NCBI RefSeq assembly: GCF_030767025.1
Contig: NZ_JASITE010000007.1
Span: 62,001 to 126,000 of the forward strand
Origin: Nocardia sp. CC227C
GTDB taxonomy: Bacteria; Actinomycetota; Actinomycetes; Mycobacteriales; Mycobacteriaceae
Reading direction: 5' to 3'
DNA length: 64,000 nt
A program made the position numbers and the translations under genes. This document shows positions 1 to 13,131 of the stretch, piece after piece. Every line of letters begins with the position of its first letter. The first letter of the stretch is position 1. A model generated the notes under the pieces. That model searched no databases and had not been told where the DNA came from. It was given only the letters and a program-made list of their open reading frames with translations.

Positions 1-552
1 GCCGGCGACGGTATGCACGAACACCCCACCCAGGCGCTGCTGGACGCGTTGACGCTGCGGCAGCGGCTCGGCGATCTGGCGGGCAAGCGGGTGGTGATCG
101 TGGGCGACATCCTGCACAGCCGGGTGGCGCGTTCGAATGCCTTCCTGCTCGACACGCTCGGCGCGGAGGTGGTGCTGGTCGCCCCGCGCACCCTGCTGCC
201 GATCGGGGTGGAGGCGTGGCCGGTGCGGATCTCGCATTCGCTCGACGCCGAGCTGCCCGGTGCGGACGCGGTCATGATGCTGCGGGTGCAGGCCGAGCGG
301 ATGAACGGCGGCTTCTTCCCGTCGGCCCGCGAATACTCGATCAACTACGGGCTCAACCAGCGGCGGCTGGACATGCTCGACGAGCACGCGGTGGTGCTGC
401 ACCCCGGGCCGATGCTGCGCGGCATGGAGATCGCCGCCTCGGTCGCGGATTCCCCGAAAGCCGCTGTGCTGCAACAGGTCAACAACGGAGTGCATATGCG
501 AATGGCGGTGCTGTTCCGCCTGCTGGTCGGAACGGATGAGGTGGTCGCATGA
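1..552 (+). CDS. pyrB: Aspartate carbamoyltransferase, 3' part (5' end outside window)
   Basis: This is the C-terminal 183 residues of the enzyme that joins carbamoyl phosphate to aspartate, the first committed step of UMP synthesis. The frame is open from base 1, so the start lies upstream. HPTQALLD at the beginning is the conserved ATCase stretch that follows the carbamoyl-phosphate site, and VVIVGDILHSRVARSN opens the aspartate-binding domain. HPGPM near residue 130 is also typical. The full family protein is about 310 residues. The stop overlaps the start of pyrC by four bases (ATGA), so translation is probably coupled. No regulatory region is visible because it lies outside the window. 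Confidence 0.95.
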   Translation, partial: AGDGMHEHPTQALLDALTLRQRLGDLAGKRVVIVGDILHSRVARSNAFLLDTLGAEVVLVAPRTLLPIGVEAWPVRISHSLDAELPGADAVMMLRVQAERMNGGFFPSAREYSINYGLNQRRLDMLDEHAVVLHPGPMLRGMEIAASVADSPKAAVLQQVNNGVHMRMAVLFRLLVGTDEVVA

Positions 553-1877
553 CAGGCGTGCTGATCAAGAGCGTCCGGCCGTACGGTGAGGGCGAACCGG
601 TCGACGTGCTGCTCGCCGAAGGCGAGATCCGGCAGATCGGCACCGATCTGGGCATCACCGACGCCGAGATCGTCGACGGTGCGGGACAGTACCTGCTGCC
701 GGGCTTCGTGGACCTGCACACGCACTTGCGCGAGCCGGGTCGCGAGGACACCGAGACCATCGAAACCGGTTCCGCCGCGGCGGCACTGGGCGGTTACACC
801 GCGGTGTTCGCCATGGCCAACACCAGCCCGGTGGCCGACTCCCAGGTCATCACCGACCACGTGTGGCGGCGCGGCCGGGAGGTCGGCCTGGTGGACGTGC
901 ATCCGGTGGGCGCGGTCACCGTCGGGCTGGCGGGCAAGCAGCTCGCCGAGATGGGCACCATGGCCGCCGGTGAGGCCAAGGTGCGCATGTTCTCCGACGA
1001 CGGCCACTGCGTGTACGACCCGCTGATCATGCGCCGGGCCCTGGAGTACGCGAATTCCCTGGGCGTGCTCATCGCCCAGCACGCGGAGGAGCCGCGCCTG
1101 ACCGAGGGCGCGGTGGCGCACGAGGGCCCGAACGCCGCCCGTCTGGGTCTGGCCGGCTGGCCGCGCGCCGCCGAGGAGTCCATCGTGGCCCGCGACGCGC
1201 TGCTGGCCCGCGACGCCGGTGCCCGGGTGCACATCTGCCACGCCTCCACCGCCGGTACCGTCGAACTGCTGAAATGGGCGAAGGCGCAGGGGATTTCGAT
1301 CACCGCCGAGGTCACGCCGCATCATCTGCTGCTGGACGACTCGCGCCTGGAGACCTACGACGCGGTGAACCGGGTGAACCCGCCGCTGCGCGAGGTCTCC
1401 GATGTGGAGGCGCTGCGCCGGGCCCTGGCCGAGGGTGTCATCGACTGTGTCGCCACCGATCACGCCCCGCACGCCGAACAGGACAAGTGCTGCGAGTTCG
1501 CGGCCGCCCGCCCCGGCATGCTCGGACTGGAGACGGCGCTGTCCATCATCGTGGCGACCATGGTGCGCACCGGTCTGCTGGACTGGCGCGGCGTGGCCGC
1601 GGTGATGAGCGAGAACCCGGCCCGCATCGCGGGCCTGACGGATCAGGGCCGGCCGCTCGAGGTGGGTGAACCGGCCAATCTGGTGCTGGTCGATCCGGAG
1701 ACGACGTGGACGGTGCGGGCGCGGGATCTCGCCAGCATCTCCGACAACACGCCGTTCGAGGCGATGACGCTGCCGGGGCGGGTGACCGCCACCTTCCTGC
1801 GCGGCCGCGATACCGCGCGCGACGCGGCACGGATCGCCGGGGGAGCCCGGCGGGCGGGGAACCGAGGAGGACCGTAA
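549..1877 (+). CDS. pyrC: Dihydroorotase
   Basis: This 442-residue cytosolic amidohydrolase closes carbamoyl-aspartate to dihydroorotate in UMP synthesis. The metal-binding motif DLHTHLREPG places His57 and His59 at the start of the barrel. CHAST supplies a later metal-site histidine, and the DHAPH aspartate near residue 303 is the catalytic one. Length and motifs fit the type I dihydroorotases of actinobacteria. The ATG lies inside the pyrB stop (ATGA), and the TAA stop overlaps the next ATG by one base, so the gene sits in a tightly coupled operon. Nothing is unusual apart from a short Arg/Gly-rich tail. Confidence 0.96.
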   Translation: MTGVLIKSVRPYGEGEPVDVLLAEGEIRQIGTDLGITDAEIVDGAGQYLLPGFVDLHTHLREPGREDTETIETGSAAAALGGYTAVFAMANTSPVADSQVITDHVWRRGREVGLVDVHPVGAVTVGLAGKQLAEMGTMAAGEAKVRMFSDDGHCVYDPLIMRRALEYANSLGVLIAQHAEEPRLTEGAVAHEGPNAARLGLAGWPRAAEESIVARDALLARDAGARVHICHASTAGTVELLKWAKAQGISITAEVTPHHLLLDDSRLETYDAVNRVNPPLREVSDVEALRRALAEGVIDCVATDHAPHAEQDKCCEFAAARPGMLGLETALSIIVATMVRTGLLDWRGVAAVMSENPARIAGLTDQGRPLEVGEPANLVLVDPETTWTVRARDLASISDNTPFEAMTLPGRVTATFLRGRDTARDAARIAGGARRAGNRGGP

Positions 1878-2377
1878 TGGAGCGAACGCTGTGGGTGATC
1901 GGATGCCTGGCGCTGTTCGTGCTCGGCCTGTGGCTGATGTACCGGGCGTGGACGGGCCGGGCCCGACGCCAGGCCGGTGCGATCGGTGACCTCCCGACGG
2001 TGCCCGCCGATTGCGGCGCGCAGCTGCTGGAGCCGACCACGGGCCTGTACCTGGGCAGCACCCTGGCCCCCAGCTGGATTCAGCGCATCACGGTGGGCGA
2101 CCTGGGTTTCCGGGCCACCGCGGAGATGACCCGCTTCGAGCGCGGCATCCTGCTGGAGCGCGACGGCAACGCACCGATCTGGATTCCGGCGGAGTCCATC
2201 ACCGCGGTGCGCGCGGAGCGGGGCCACGCGGGCAAGGTGATGACCGAAGATGGTGTGCTGGTTATTCGCTGGAAGCTGCCGACCGGAACCGAGGTGGATA
2301 CCGGATTCCGGGGCGACGACAAAACTGTGTATCCGGCGTGGACGACGACGGGTGCGATGAACGGAGACACGGCATGA
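1877..2377 (+). CDS. Single-pass membrane protein between pyrC and carA
   Basis: This 166-residue protein has one hydrophobic segment near its N-terminus (LWVIGCLALFVLGLWLMY, residues 4-21), followed by basic residues and a soluble domain with beta-rich, PH-like spacing. Its place between pyrC and carA matches the conserved small membrane protein Rv1382 of M. tuberculosis, whose role is unknown. The ATG overlaps the pyrC stop (TAATG), and its own stop overlaps an ATG of the carA frame, so it is co-transcribed with the pyrimidine genes. A structural or regulatory role at the membrane is possible, but no catalytic motif is visible. Confidence 0.85.
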   Translation: MERTLWVIGCLALFVLGLWLMYRAWTGRARRQAGAIGDLPTVPADCGAQLLEPTTGLYLGSTLAPSWIQRITVGDLGFRATAEMTRFERGILLERDGNAPIWIPAESITAVRAERGHAGKVMTEDGVLVIRWKLPTGTEVDTGFRGDDKTVYPAWTTTGAMNGDTA

Positions 2378-2448
2378 ACGGTCAGGGACCGGAGGCGGCA
2401 GCCTGCGTAACCACGGAGGTCCCCCGTGCAGGCCGGAAAGGACAGGGC

Positions 2449-3584
2449 ATGAGCGGCGTGAGGGCTGGGCTGGAGGAAGACAGCGCGGTGATGGTGCTGG
2501 AGGACGGCCGGGTTTTCCGGGGCTCGACCTTCGGCGCCGTGGGACAGACCTTGGGCGAGGCGGTGTTCTGCACGGCCATGACGGGATACCAGGAGACGCT
2601 CACCGACCCCAGCTACGACCGCCAGATCGTGGTGGCCACCGCGCCCCAGATCGGCAACACGGGCTGGAACGACGAGGACGACGAGTCCTCGAAGATCTGG
2701 GTGGCGGGTTACGCGGTACGCGACCCCGCGCGCCGCGCCTCGAACTGGCGCGCCAACCGCACCCTGCAGGACGAACTGGAGAACCAGAGCATCGTCGGCA
2801 TCGCGGGCATCGACACCCGCGCCCTGGTGCGCCACCTGCGCACCCGCGGCTCCATGAAGGCGGGCATCTTCTCCGGCGACTCCCTCGCCGACTACGAGGA
2901 GCTCGTCGAGCGCGTCAACGGCCAGCAGTCCATGCTGGGCGCGGACTTGGCGGGCGAGGTGTCCACCGACGAGATGTACACCATCGATCCCGACGGTGAG
3001 CACCGCTTCACGGTGGTCGCGGTGGATCTGGGCATCAAGTCCAACACCCCGCGCATGTTCGCCCAGCGCGGGATGCGGGTGCACGTGGTGCCGTCGAACG
3101 TGACCCTCGACCAGATCAAGGAACTGAACCCGGACGGGGTGTTCCTGTCCAACGGTCCGGGCGATCCGGCGACCCAGGACGACGCCGTCGCGCTCACCCG
3201 GGGGGTGCTGGGAGAGGGGCTGCCGCTGTTCGGCATCTGCTTCGGCAACCAGATCCTGGGCCGGGCGCTGGGCCGCAAGACCTACAAGATGAAGTTCGGC
3301 CACCGCGGCATCAATATCCCGGTCGTCGAACACCATTCGGGGCGGATCTCGATCACCGCGCAGAACCACGGCTTCGCCCTGGAGGGCGAGCGCGGCGAGG
3401 TCTTCGACACCCCGTTCGGCAAGGCCGAGATCGACCACGTGTGCGCCAACGACGGCACCGTCGAGGGCCTGCGCCTCGTGGACGGCAAGGCGTTCTCCGT
3501 CCAGTACCACCCGGAAGCGGCCGCCGGTCCCCATGACGCCGCCTATCTGTTCGACCGCTTCGCACTGCTGATGGAAGGAGCCTG

Positions 3585-3585
<1 letters not shown>
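2449..3585 (+). CDS. carA: Carbamoyl-phosphate synthase small (glutaminase) subunit
   Basis: The 378-residue subunit hydrolyses glutamine and channels ammonia to CarB for carbamoyl phosphate, which feeds both arginine and pyrimidine synthesis. The class I amidotransferase domain shows the nucleophile cysteine in LFGICFGNQI and the His-Glu pair in QYHPEAAAGPHD. The ATG at 2449 is chosen because GGAAAGGACAGG lies just upstream and the family N-terminus (VLEDGRVFRG) begins about 15 residues later. An in-frame ATG at 2374, overlapping the previous stop, is an alternative that adds 25 residues. The stop overlaps the carB ATG (TGATG). Confidence 0.95.
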
Positions 3586-6926
<3,341 letters not shown>

Positions 6927-6930
6927 CCCG

Positions 6931-7755
6931 ATGACCACATTCGGGGTGCGGCTGCGGGAGGCGATGCGCGCGCACGGTCCGCTGTGCGTGGGCATCGACC
7001 CGCATCCGCCGCTGCTGCGGGCCTGGGGGCTCAGCGAGGACGTGACCGGGCTGAAGGCGTTCGCCGACGCCTGCGTGGAAGCCTTCGCCGGTCGCGTCGC
7101 CCTGGTCAAACCGCAGGTGGCCTTCTTCGAGGCGTACGGTTCCGGCGGCATCATGGTGCTGGAGGAGGCCATCGGCGAGCTGCGGGAGGCGGGCACCCTG
7201 GTGCTCGCCGACGCCAAGCGCGGCGATATCGGCTCCACCATGGACGCCTACGCCCGTGCCTGGCTGGGTGACGGCCCGCTCGGCAGCGACGCGGTGACCG
7301 TCTCGCCGTATCTCGGATTCGGTTCGCTCGCACCGGCTCTGGAGCTGGCGCGGGCCAACGACCGCGGCGTGTTCGTGCTGGCCGCCACCTCGAATCCGGA
7401 AGCGGCCGAGCTGCAACGCACTACCGGGCCGGACGGCCGCAGCATCGCCCAGCGCATGGTCGACGACGCCGCCGCCCGGAATGCCGGAGCCGAATTCGGT
7501 TCCGTGGGTGTGGTGGTCGGCGCGACCCTCACCGAGGCGCCCGACCTGAGCGCGCTCAACGGCCCCATCCTGATGCCGGGGGTGGGCGCGCAGGGCGGGG
7601 GAGCGGACTCCATCCGGAAGCTGGTGCGTGACAGCGATCTCGGCGCGGTGGTGCCGAACGTCTCGCGCGAGGTGCTCGCAGCCGGTCCGTCGGTGGGCGC
7701 GTTGCAGGTGCGCGTGCACCGGCTCACCGACGAGTTCGAGTTCCTGCGAGGCTGA
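6931..7755 (+). CDS. pyrF: Orotidine 5'-phosphate decarboxylase (type 2)
   Basis: The 274-residue enzyme decarboxylates OMP to UMP, the last step of the pathway encoded by this operon. The active-site motif LADAKRGDIGSTMDAYA carries the catalytic lysine at residue 96 and the aspartates around it. This motif and the length place it in the larger type 2 family found in mycobacteria rather than the E. coli type. It starts four bases after carB and is the last operon gene, since the next gene has its own promoter-like element at 7799. Orotate phosphoribosyltransferase and dihydroorotate dehydrogenase are not in the window. Confidence 0.96.
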   Translation: MTTFGVRLREAMRAHGPLCVGIDPHPPLLRAWGLSEDVTGLKAFADACVEAFAGRVALVKPQVAFFEAYGSGGIMVLEEAIGELREAGTLVLADAKRGDIGSTMDAYARAWLGDGPLGSDAVTVSPYLGFGSLAPALELARANDRGVFVLAATSNPEAAELQRTTGPDGRSIAQRMVDDAAARNAGAEFGSVGVVVGATLTEAPDLSALNGPILMPGVGAQGGGADSIRKLVRDSDLGAVVPNVSREVLAAGPSVGALQVRVHRLTDEFEFLRG

Positions 7756-7798
7756 TTCGACCGGTGAACCTGTGCTGTTCGACACCGCGGCCGCCGCG

Positions 7799-7804
7799 TA
7801 CGCT
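7799..7804 (+). promoter_or_regulatory. -10 element of a probable leaderless promoter
   Basis: TACGCT stands six bases before the GTG at 7811. No ribosome binding site fits between them, so transcription probably starts at or next to the start codon of the LysE-type exporter. Confidence 0.45.
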
Positions 7805-7810
7805 GAGCCG

Positions 7811-8440
7811 GTGATGTCGACGGCACAGGTTCTCGCACTCGCCGGGGTGATTCTGCTCGGATCCATGACTCCCGGCCCCGATTTCGTCATCGTCGTGCGC
7901 AACAGCGCAGTCTCGGGTCGCCGCGCCGGAATCGCCAGCGCGGCGGGCGTCGCCATGGGCGTGTTCGTGTGGTCGCTGATCACGGCCGTCGGCATCGCCG
8001 GTCTGCTGGCCGCCTCGGCCGTGGCCTACACCGCGGTGAAGCTGGTCGGGGCGGCCTACCTCGCCTATCTCGGGGTGCGCGCCCTGCTGGCGGCGCGGCG
8101 CGGGGCCTACGAACTCGACGCCGGAGTAGGACCGAAGCGGCACGGTCTGCGCGTGGCCTTCCGGCAGGGTCTGCTCAACAATCTGCTCAATCCCAAGGCC
8201 GCGGTGTTCTTCATCGCCCTGGTGCCGCAGTTCCTGCCCGCCGATCCGTCGGCGCTGAGCACCCTCGAGCTCGCCCTGGTCTGCACGGTCGTGAACCTGA
8301 GCTGGTTCGTGACCTTGGCCGTGGCCATCGGTGCGCTGCGCCATGTCTTCACCCGTCGGCGGGTGCGGCGGGCCATCGACGCCGCCATGGGCACGCTCAT
8401 GGTCGCGCTCGGTCTTCGGATCGCCGTGCAGAGCGGCTGA
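7811..8440 (+). CDS. LysE/RhtB-family amino-acid exporter
   Basis: This inner-membrane protein of about 209 residues belongs to the LysE/RhtB translocators, which export amino acids or homoserine-lactone-like solutes. The family signature GSMTPGPDFVIVVRNSAVSG sits at the N-terminus and NPKAAVFFIALVPQF in the middle, with about six hydrophobic segments. The substrate cannot be read from sequence. GTG 7811 is preferred because TACGCT lies six bases upstream, which suggests a leaderless mRNA; the next codon, ATG 7814, is the alternative. It follows pyrF by 55 bases but probably forms its own unit. Confidence 0.9.
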   Translation: MMSTAQVLALAGVILLGSMTPGPDFVIVVRNSAVSGRRAGIASAAGVAMGVFVWSLITAVGIAGLLAASAVAYTAVKLVGAAYLAYLGVRALLAARRGAYELDAGVGPKRHGLRVAFRQGLLNNLLNPKAAVFFIALVPQFLPADPSALSTLELALVCTVVNLSWFVTLAVAIGALRHVFTRRRVRRAIDAAMGTLMVALGLRIAVQSG

Positions 8441-8872
8441 CTGCCGCCGATCGCGCGGCCGGATCGGGGGCGTGGGCGCGCGACCAGCCGAAATCGGTCC
8501 GATATGTCCGGTTTCACTGTGGGCGAAATCGGTGGATCCGGGTGCGGCTCAGCGCCGCCGTGGCGGGATGTCGCACCCGTTCCGCACCCGAGAACTACAC
8601 CAATGTGTTTTCGCCCGTCTACGGCCGCTTCAGGCCGCGTTCAGTGGGGTCCGGGCGGGTTCGCGACAGGCCCGCGGGCGCTCGGTGGTGGTAGCGTGTG
8701 ATGCGCGACACGCGGTGCGGTTTTTGCGCGACACGCCGAGAATTCCGAGAAAATTCCAGGTCGCGTGATCACAGCTCGGTTACGAGGTGACCCGGCGCCA
8801 GGGCGTATCCCCGGCTCACCTGGCGAAAGTGTGAAAATGCCCTGGCTGCAACGGGGTTCGCGATTCTGTGGT

Positions 8873-8878
8873 TAGTAT
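8873..8878 (+). promoter_or_regulatory. Candidate -10 element for mihF
   Basis: TAGTAT fits the actinobacterial TANNNT -10 consensus; no convincing -35 box is visible. A start site near 8885 would leave a structured leader of about 170 nt before the mihF GTG. Confidence 0.35.
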
Positions 8879-9000
8879 CGTCGCAGCCGGGCGGAGTTGT
8901 TCTCCGCGGATGCCCGCTCGGCGCGGCCGTGCCCGGAATCACGCGCTGACCTGGGGGGCGGGTTCGCAATCGCCAGGCGACGTGGGTACGGTCGCTGAGA

Positions 9001-9022
9001 CCGCCGGGGTTCTCCCCGGCGG
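9001..9022 (+). promoter_or_regulatory. Hairpin in the mihF leader
   Basis: CCGCCGGGG (9001-9009) and CCCCGGCGG (9014-9022) form a perfect 9-bp stem with a TTCT loop, 34 bases before the mihF start. No T-run follows, so it is more likely a leader structure or attenuator-like element than a simple terminator. Confidence 0.5.
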
Positions 9023-9033
9023 GAGTAGATGCA

Positions 9034-9075
9034 ATGAACGATGAGACGGAGGAACCGTGGCCCTTCCCCAGCTGA
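9034..9075 (+). CDS. Possible 13-codon upstream ORF overlapping the mihF start
   Basis: ATG at 9034 is preceded by GGGAG at 9021-9025 with suitable spacing. It opens a 13-residue frame (MNDETEEPWPFPS) whose TGA lies 19 bases inside mihF, in another frame. The mihF ribosome binding site is inside this ORF, so its translation could couple to or compete with mihF. It is too short to judge by composition and may be chance. Confidence 0.25.
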   Translation: MNDETEEPWPFPS

Positions 9076-9380
9076 CTGACGAGCAGCGCGCCGCTGCTTT
9101 GGAGAAGGCGGCTGCCGCTCGCCGCGCTCGGGCGGAGCTCAAGGAGCGCTTGAAGCGTGGCGGCACCGACCTGAAGACGGTCCTTCAGGACGCCGAGAAG
9201 GACGAAGTGCTCGGCAAGATGAAGGTTTCGGCTCTGCTGGAAGCCCTGCCGAAGGTGGGCAAGGTCAAGGCTGCTGAGATCATGAGCGAACTGGAGATCG
9301 CCCCGACCCGCCGCCTGCGTGGTCTGGGCGACCGGCAGCGCAAGGCGCTGCTGGCCCGGTTCGACTTCAGCGCCGAATAA
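9057..9380 (+). CDS. mihF: Integration host factor, actinobacterial type (mIHF)
   Basis: This 107-residue basic protein matches mycobacterial integration host factor, an essential nucleoid-associated DNA-bending protein unrelated to E. coli IHF. The N-terminal helix is Ala/Arg-rich (ALPQLTDEQRAAALEKAAAA). The conserved core KMKVSALLEALPKVGKVKAA carries the helix-two-turns-helix DNA-binding region, and RRLRGLGDRQRKALL contributes a second DNA contact. The GTG start has GGAGG at 9048-9052. Position directly before gmk is the classic actinobacterial arrangement. A long structured leader suggests extra control. Confidence 0.95.
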   Translation: MALPQLTDEQRAAALEKAAAARRARAELKERLKRGGTDLKTVLQDAEKDEVLGKMKVSALLEALPKVGKVKAAEIMSELEIAPTRRLRGLGDRQRKALLARFDFSAE

Positions 9381-9387
9381 TCCGAGG

Positions 9388-9999
9388 GTGGTCGAACACA
9401 CTCGGAAGGGTCGGCTGGTAGTCCTGGTCGGCCCCTCGGCCGTAGGAAAGTCAACCGTCGTGCGCTGTGTGCGCGAACGGTTGCCGGAACTGGTGTTCAG
9501 TGTGTCGGCCACCACCCGGGCTCCCCGGCCCGGCGAGGTCGACGGTCGTGATTATCGCTTCGTCACCAGGGAACAGTTCGACGCCATGATCGAGGCGGAC
9601 GAACTCCTGGAATGGGCCGATATCCACGGCGGGTTGCAGCGGTCGGGCACCCCGGCCGCGCCGGTGCGGGAGGCCTTGGCGGCCGGTCGCTCGGTACTGC
9701 TCGAAGTCGATCTCGAAGGGGCGCGCTCGGTCCGCCGGGCGATGCCGGAGGCCGTCCTGGCCTTCCTGGCACCGCCCAGCTGGGACGAGCTGGTATCCCG
9801 GCTCACCTCCCGGGGCACCGAATCGCCCGAGGTGATCGAGCGGCGCTTGCAGACCGCGAAAACCGAATTGGCGGCCTGTGACGAGTTCGACATCGTCATA
9901 GTGAACGACGAGGTGACCGCTGCCTGTGAGCGGTTGGTATCGTTGTTCGTTAGCACAAATTCGAGGTCTGCCTCGAAACACGGCTCGTCGGCCCACTGA
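9388..9999 (+). CDS. gmk: Guanylate kinase
   Basis: The roughly 203-residue enzyme phosphorylates GMP to GDP with ATP. The P-loop GPSAVGKST lies at about residues 15-23. SVSATTRAPRPGEVDGRDY is the GMP-binding signature, followed by ELLEWADIHGG and the lid region. A GTG just after the mihF stop is taken as the start: 9388, or 9391, which sits slightly better behind GAGG at 9384-9387. Upstream codons would run back into mihF. It is probably co-transcribed with mihF, linking purine nucleotide supply to the growth genes that follow. Confidence 0.94.
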   Translation: MVEHTRKGRLVVLVGPSAVGKSTVVRCVRERLPELVFSVSATTRAPRPGEVDGRDYRFVTREQFDAMIEADELLEWADIHGGLQRSGTPAAPVREALAAGRSVLLEVDLEGARSVRRAMPEAVLAFLAPPSWDELVSRLTSRGTESPEVIERRLQTAKTELAACDEFDIVIVNDEVTAACERLVSLFVSTNSRSASKHGSSAH

Positions 10000-10076
10000 A
10001 GTCCGTCCGCGGACCTCGCGGCCGACCGGGCCGGACGCCCACCCCGTTGAACATCAACCCCGCAGGAGCCTCCCTA

Positions 10077-10355
10077 GTGAGTACGGACATGAAGGCCGCC
10101 CCCGCCTACGACACTCCGGTCGGCCTGACCAATCCGCCGATCGACGAGCTGCTGGAGCGCACCTCGTCCAAGTACGCGCTGGTCATCTACGCGGCCAAGC
10201 GGGCGCGGCAGATCAACGACTACTACAACCAGCTCGGCGACGGCATCCTCGAGTACGTCGGCCCGCTGGTCGAGCCGGGTCTGCAGGAGAAGCCGCTCTC
10301 CGTCGCGATGCGTGAGATCCACGCCGATCTGCTCGAGCACTCCGAAGGCGAGTAG
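10077..10355 (+). CDS. rpoZ: RNA polymerase omega subunit
   Basis: Omega (92 residues) helps assemble and stabilise the beta-prime subunit. The sequence has the actinobacterial omega core LTNPPIDELLERTSSKYALVI and the conserved AAKRARQINDYY helix, with an acidic tail. GTG 10077 is chosen because AGGAG at 10064-10068 lies eight bases upstream; a TTG at 10047 would add ten unlikely residues. It lies between gmk and coaBC, the usual neighbourhood. Confidence 0.95.
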   Translation: MSTDMKAAPAYDTPVGLTNPPIDELLERTSSKYALVIYAAKRARQINDYYNQLGDGILEYVGPLVEPGLQEKPLSVAMREIHADLLEHSEGE

Positions 10356-10431
10356 GCCGAGCCATTCGGATACACGCCGAGCCATGCGGAGCGCCCGGCG
10401 TGACAACCAACGACGGCGCTGGAGGCACACG

Positions 10432-11703
10432 GTGACCACTCCCCATCACGCCCGCGAGCGTGCCAACCGTCCGGGGCGTGCGGTGACCCGGATCGTCGTC
10501 GGAGTCGGCGGCGGCATCGCCGCCTACAAGAGTTGCGCCCTCGTGCGCCGGTTCACCGAGACCGGCCACGAGGTTCGCGTCATTCCCACGCGGTCGGCGC
10601 TCGAATTCGTCGGCAAGGCCACCTTCGAGGCACTGTCCGGCAATCCGGTCAACACCGGTGTGTTCGCCGACGTGCCCGAGGTGCCGCACGTGCGGCTCGG
10701 CCAGGAGGCCGACCTCGTCGTGATCGCGCCCGCCACCGCCGACCTCATGGCGCGGGCCGCGCAGGGGCGCGCCGACGATCTGCTCACCGCCACGCTGCTG
10801 ACCGCGCGATGTCCCGTGCTGTTCGTCCCGGCCATGCACACCGAGATGTGGGAGCATCCGGCCACCCAGGAGAACGTCGCCACCCTGCGTCGGCACGGGG
10901 CCATCGTGATGGAACCCGCGCACGGCCGCCTCACCGGCGCCGACACCGGTGCGGGCCGCCTGCCCGAACCCGAGGAGATCTTCGCGCTCACCTCGCTGTT
11001 GTCCGAGCGCGCCGACGCCATTCCGCGTGATCTCGAGGGCCGCCGGGTCGTGGTGACCGCCGGTGGCACCCGGGAACCGCTGGATCCGGTGCGCTTCCTG
11101 GGCAACCGCAGCTCCGGCAAACAGGGCTACGCGCTGGCCCGGGTGGCCGCGCAGCGCGGGGCGCAGGTCACGCTGATCGCGGGCAACACCATCGGCATGG
11201 CGGCTCCGGCCGCGGTCGAGGTCGTCAACATCACCACCGCCGAGCAGCTGAAGACCGCGGTCGACAAGCACGCCCTCGGCGCGGACGCGGTGATCATGGC
11301 GGCCGCGGTGGCCGACTTCCGGCCGGTGAACGTGGCCGCGGCGAAAATCAAAAAGGGTGCGGGAGAACCGAATTCGATCGAACTCGCGAAGACTCCCGAT
11401 ATTCTGGCGGGGCTGGTGCAAGCCCGTCGGGACGGGCAGCTGCCGGGTACCGCGATCGTCGGTTTCGCCGCCGAGACCGGGGACGAGCACGGCGATGTGC
11501 TGACCCACGCCCGCGCCAAGCTGGCACGCAAGGGCTGCGACCTGCTGGTGGTGAACGCCGTCGGCGAGGGCAAGGCGTTCGAGGTGGACCACAACGACGG
11601 CTGGCTGCTCGGCGCCGACGGCACCGAGATCGCCCTGGACCACGGGTCCAAGGCGCTGCTCGCCAGCCGCGTGTTGGACGCGCTCGGCCCGCTGCTGCGC
11701 TGA
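10432..11703 (+). CDS. coaBC: Bifunctional phosphopantothenoylcysteine decarboxylase/phosphopantothenate-cysteine ligase
   Basis: The 423-residue flavoprotein carries out two steps of coenzyme A synthesis. The N-terminal CoaC half shows the flavin-binding start IVVGVGGGIAAYKS, a histidine in VPHVRLG and the PAMHTEMW loop. The C-terminal CoaB half begins at VVVTAGGTREPLDPVRFLGN with SSGKQGYALA. It contains AAAVADFRP and the KIKK loop for the nucleotide-activated intermediate. GTG 10432 follows a perfect GGAGG at 10421-10425; upstream in-frame ATGs lie in spacer or rpoZ sequence. The length is as usual for actinobacterial CoaBC. Confidence 0.95.
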   Translation: MTTPHHARERANRPGRAVTRIVVGVGGGIAAYKSCALVRRFTETGHEVRVIPTRSALEFVGKATFEALSGNPVNTGVFADVPEVPHVRLGQEADLVVIAPATADLMARAAQGRADDLLTATLLTARCPVLFVPAMHTEMWEHPATQENVATLRRHGAIVMEPAHGRLTGADTGAGRLPEPEEIFALTSLLSERADAIPRDLEGRRVVVTAGGTREPLDPVRFLGNRSSGKQGYALARVAAQRGAQVTLIAGNTIGMAAPAAVEVVNITTAEQLKTAVDKHALGADAVIMAAAVADFRPVNVAAAKIKKGAGEPNSIELAKTPDILAGLVQARRDGQLPGTAIVGFAAETGDEHGDVLTHARAKLARKGCDLLVVNAVGEGKAFEVDHNDGWLLGADGTEIALDHGSKALLASRVLDALGPLLR

Positions 11704-11848
11704 TCGCGATCGCCACGCCGACGCAACGTACCGATCGGGCGGCAAACTGTCTGGGTCGGTATTGTTTCGTCACCTGGGCGCGGCATCCCGGCCACCCGGT
11801 CGTGGCCCCAGCGCCCGCAGCTTTGGAATAACCTACAGACACAGGGTT

Positions 11849-11876
11849 GTGCAGACGGGGGAGCCCGCTACTGTCG
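11849..11876 (+). promoter_or_regulatory. Candidate metK promoter
   Basis: TTGTGC at 11849-11854 and TACTGT at 11871-11876 are separated by 16 bases and stand about 40 bases before the metK GTG. The 213-base gap after coaBC supports a separate promoter here. No SAM-riboswitch core was recognised. Confidence 0.4.
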
Positions 11877-11916
11877 CAAGCCGAACGAGAAACCCGTTGA
11901 GGGAGAGGGAAGAACT

Positions 11917-13131
<1,215 letters not shown>

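Larger units (their letters stand above)
8441..9056 (+). other. Long non-coding leader and promoter region of mihF
   Basis: No coding frame with family features is seen in these 616 bases. An 11-bp direct repeat, GCGCGACACGC, occurs at 8703-8713 and 8726-8736. TAGTAT at 8873-8878 is a good -10 candidate and would give a leader of about 170 nt. The leader contains a perfect 9-bp hairpin at 9001-9022 and a 13-codon upstream ORF at 9034-9075. Confidence 0.6.

Noticed and set aside
11704..11916. SAM riboswitch before metK
   Set aside because: No SAM-I or SAM-IV core could be matched; a simple promoter explains the spacer.
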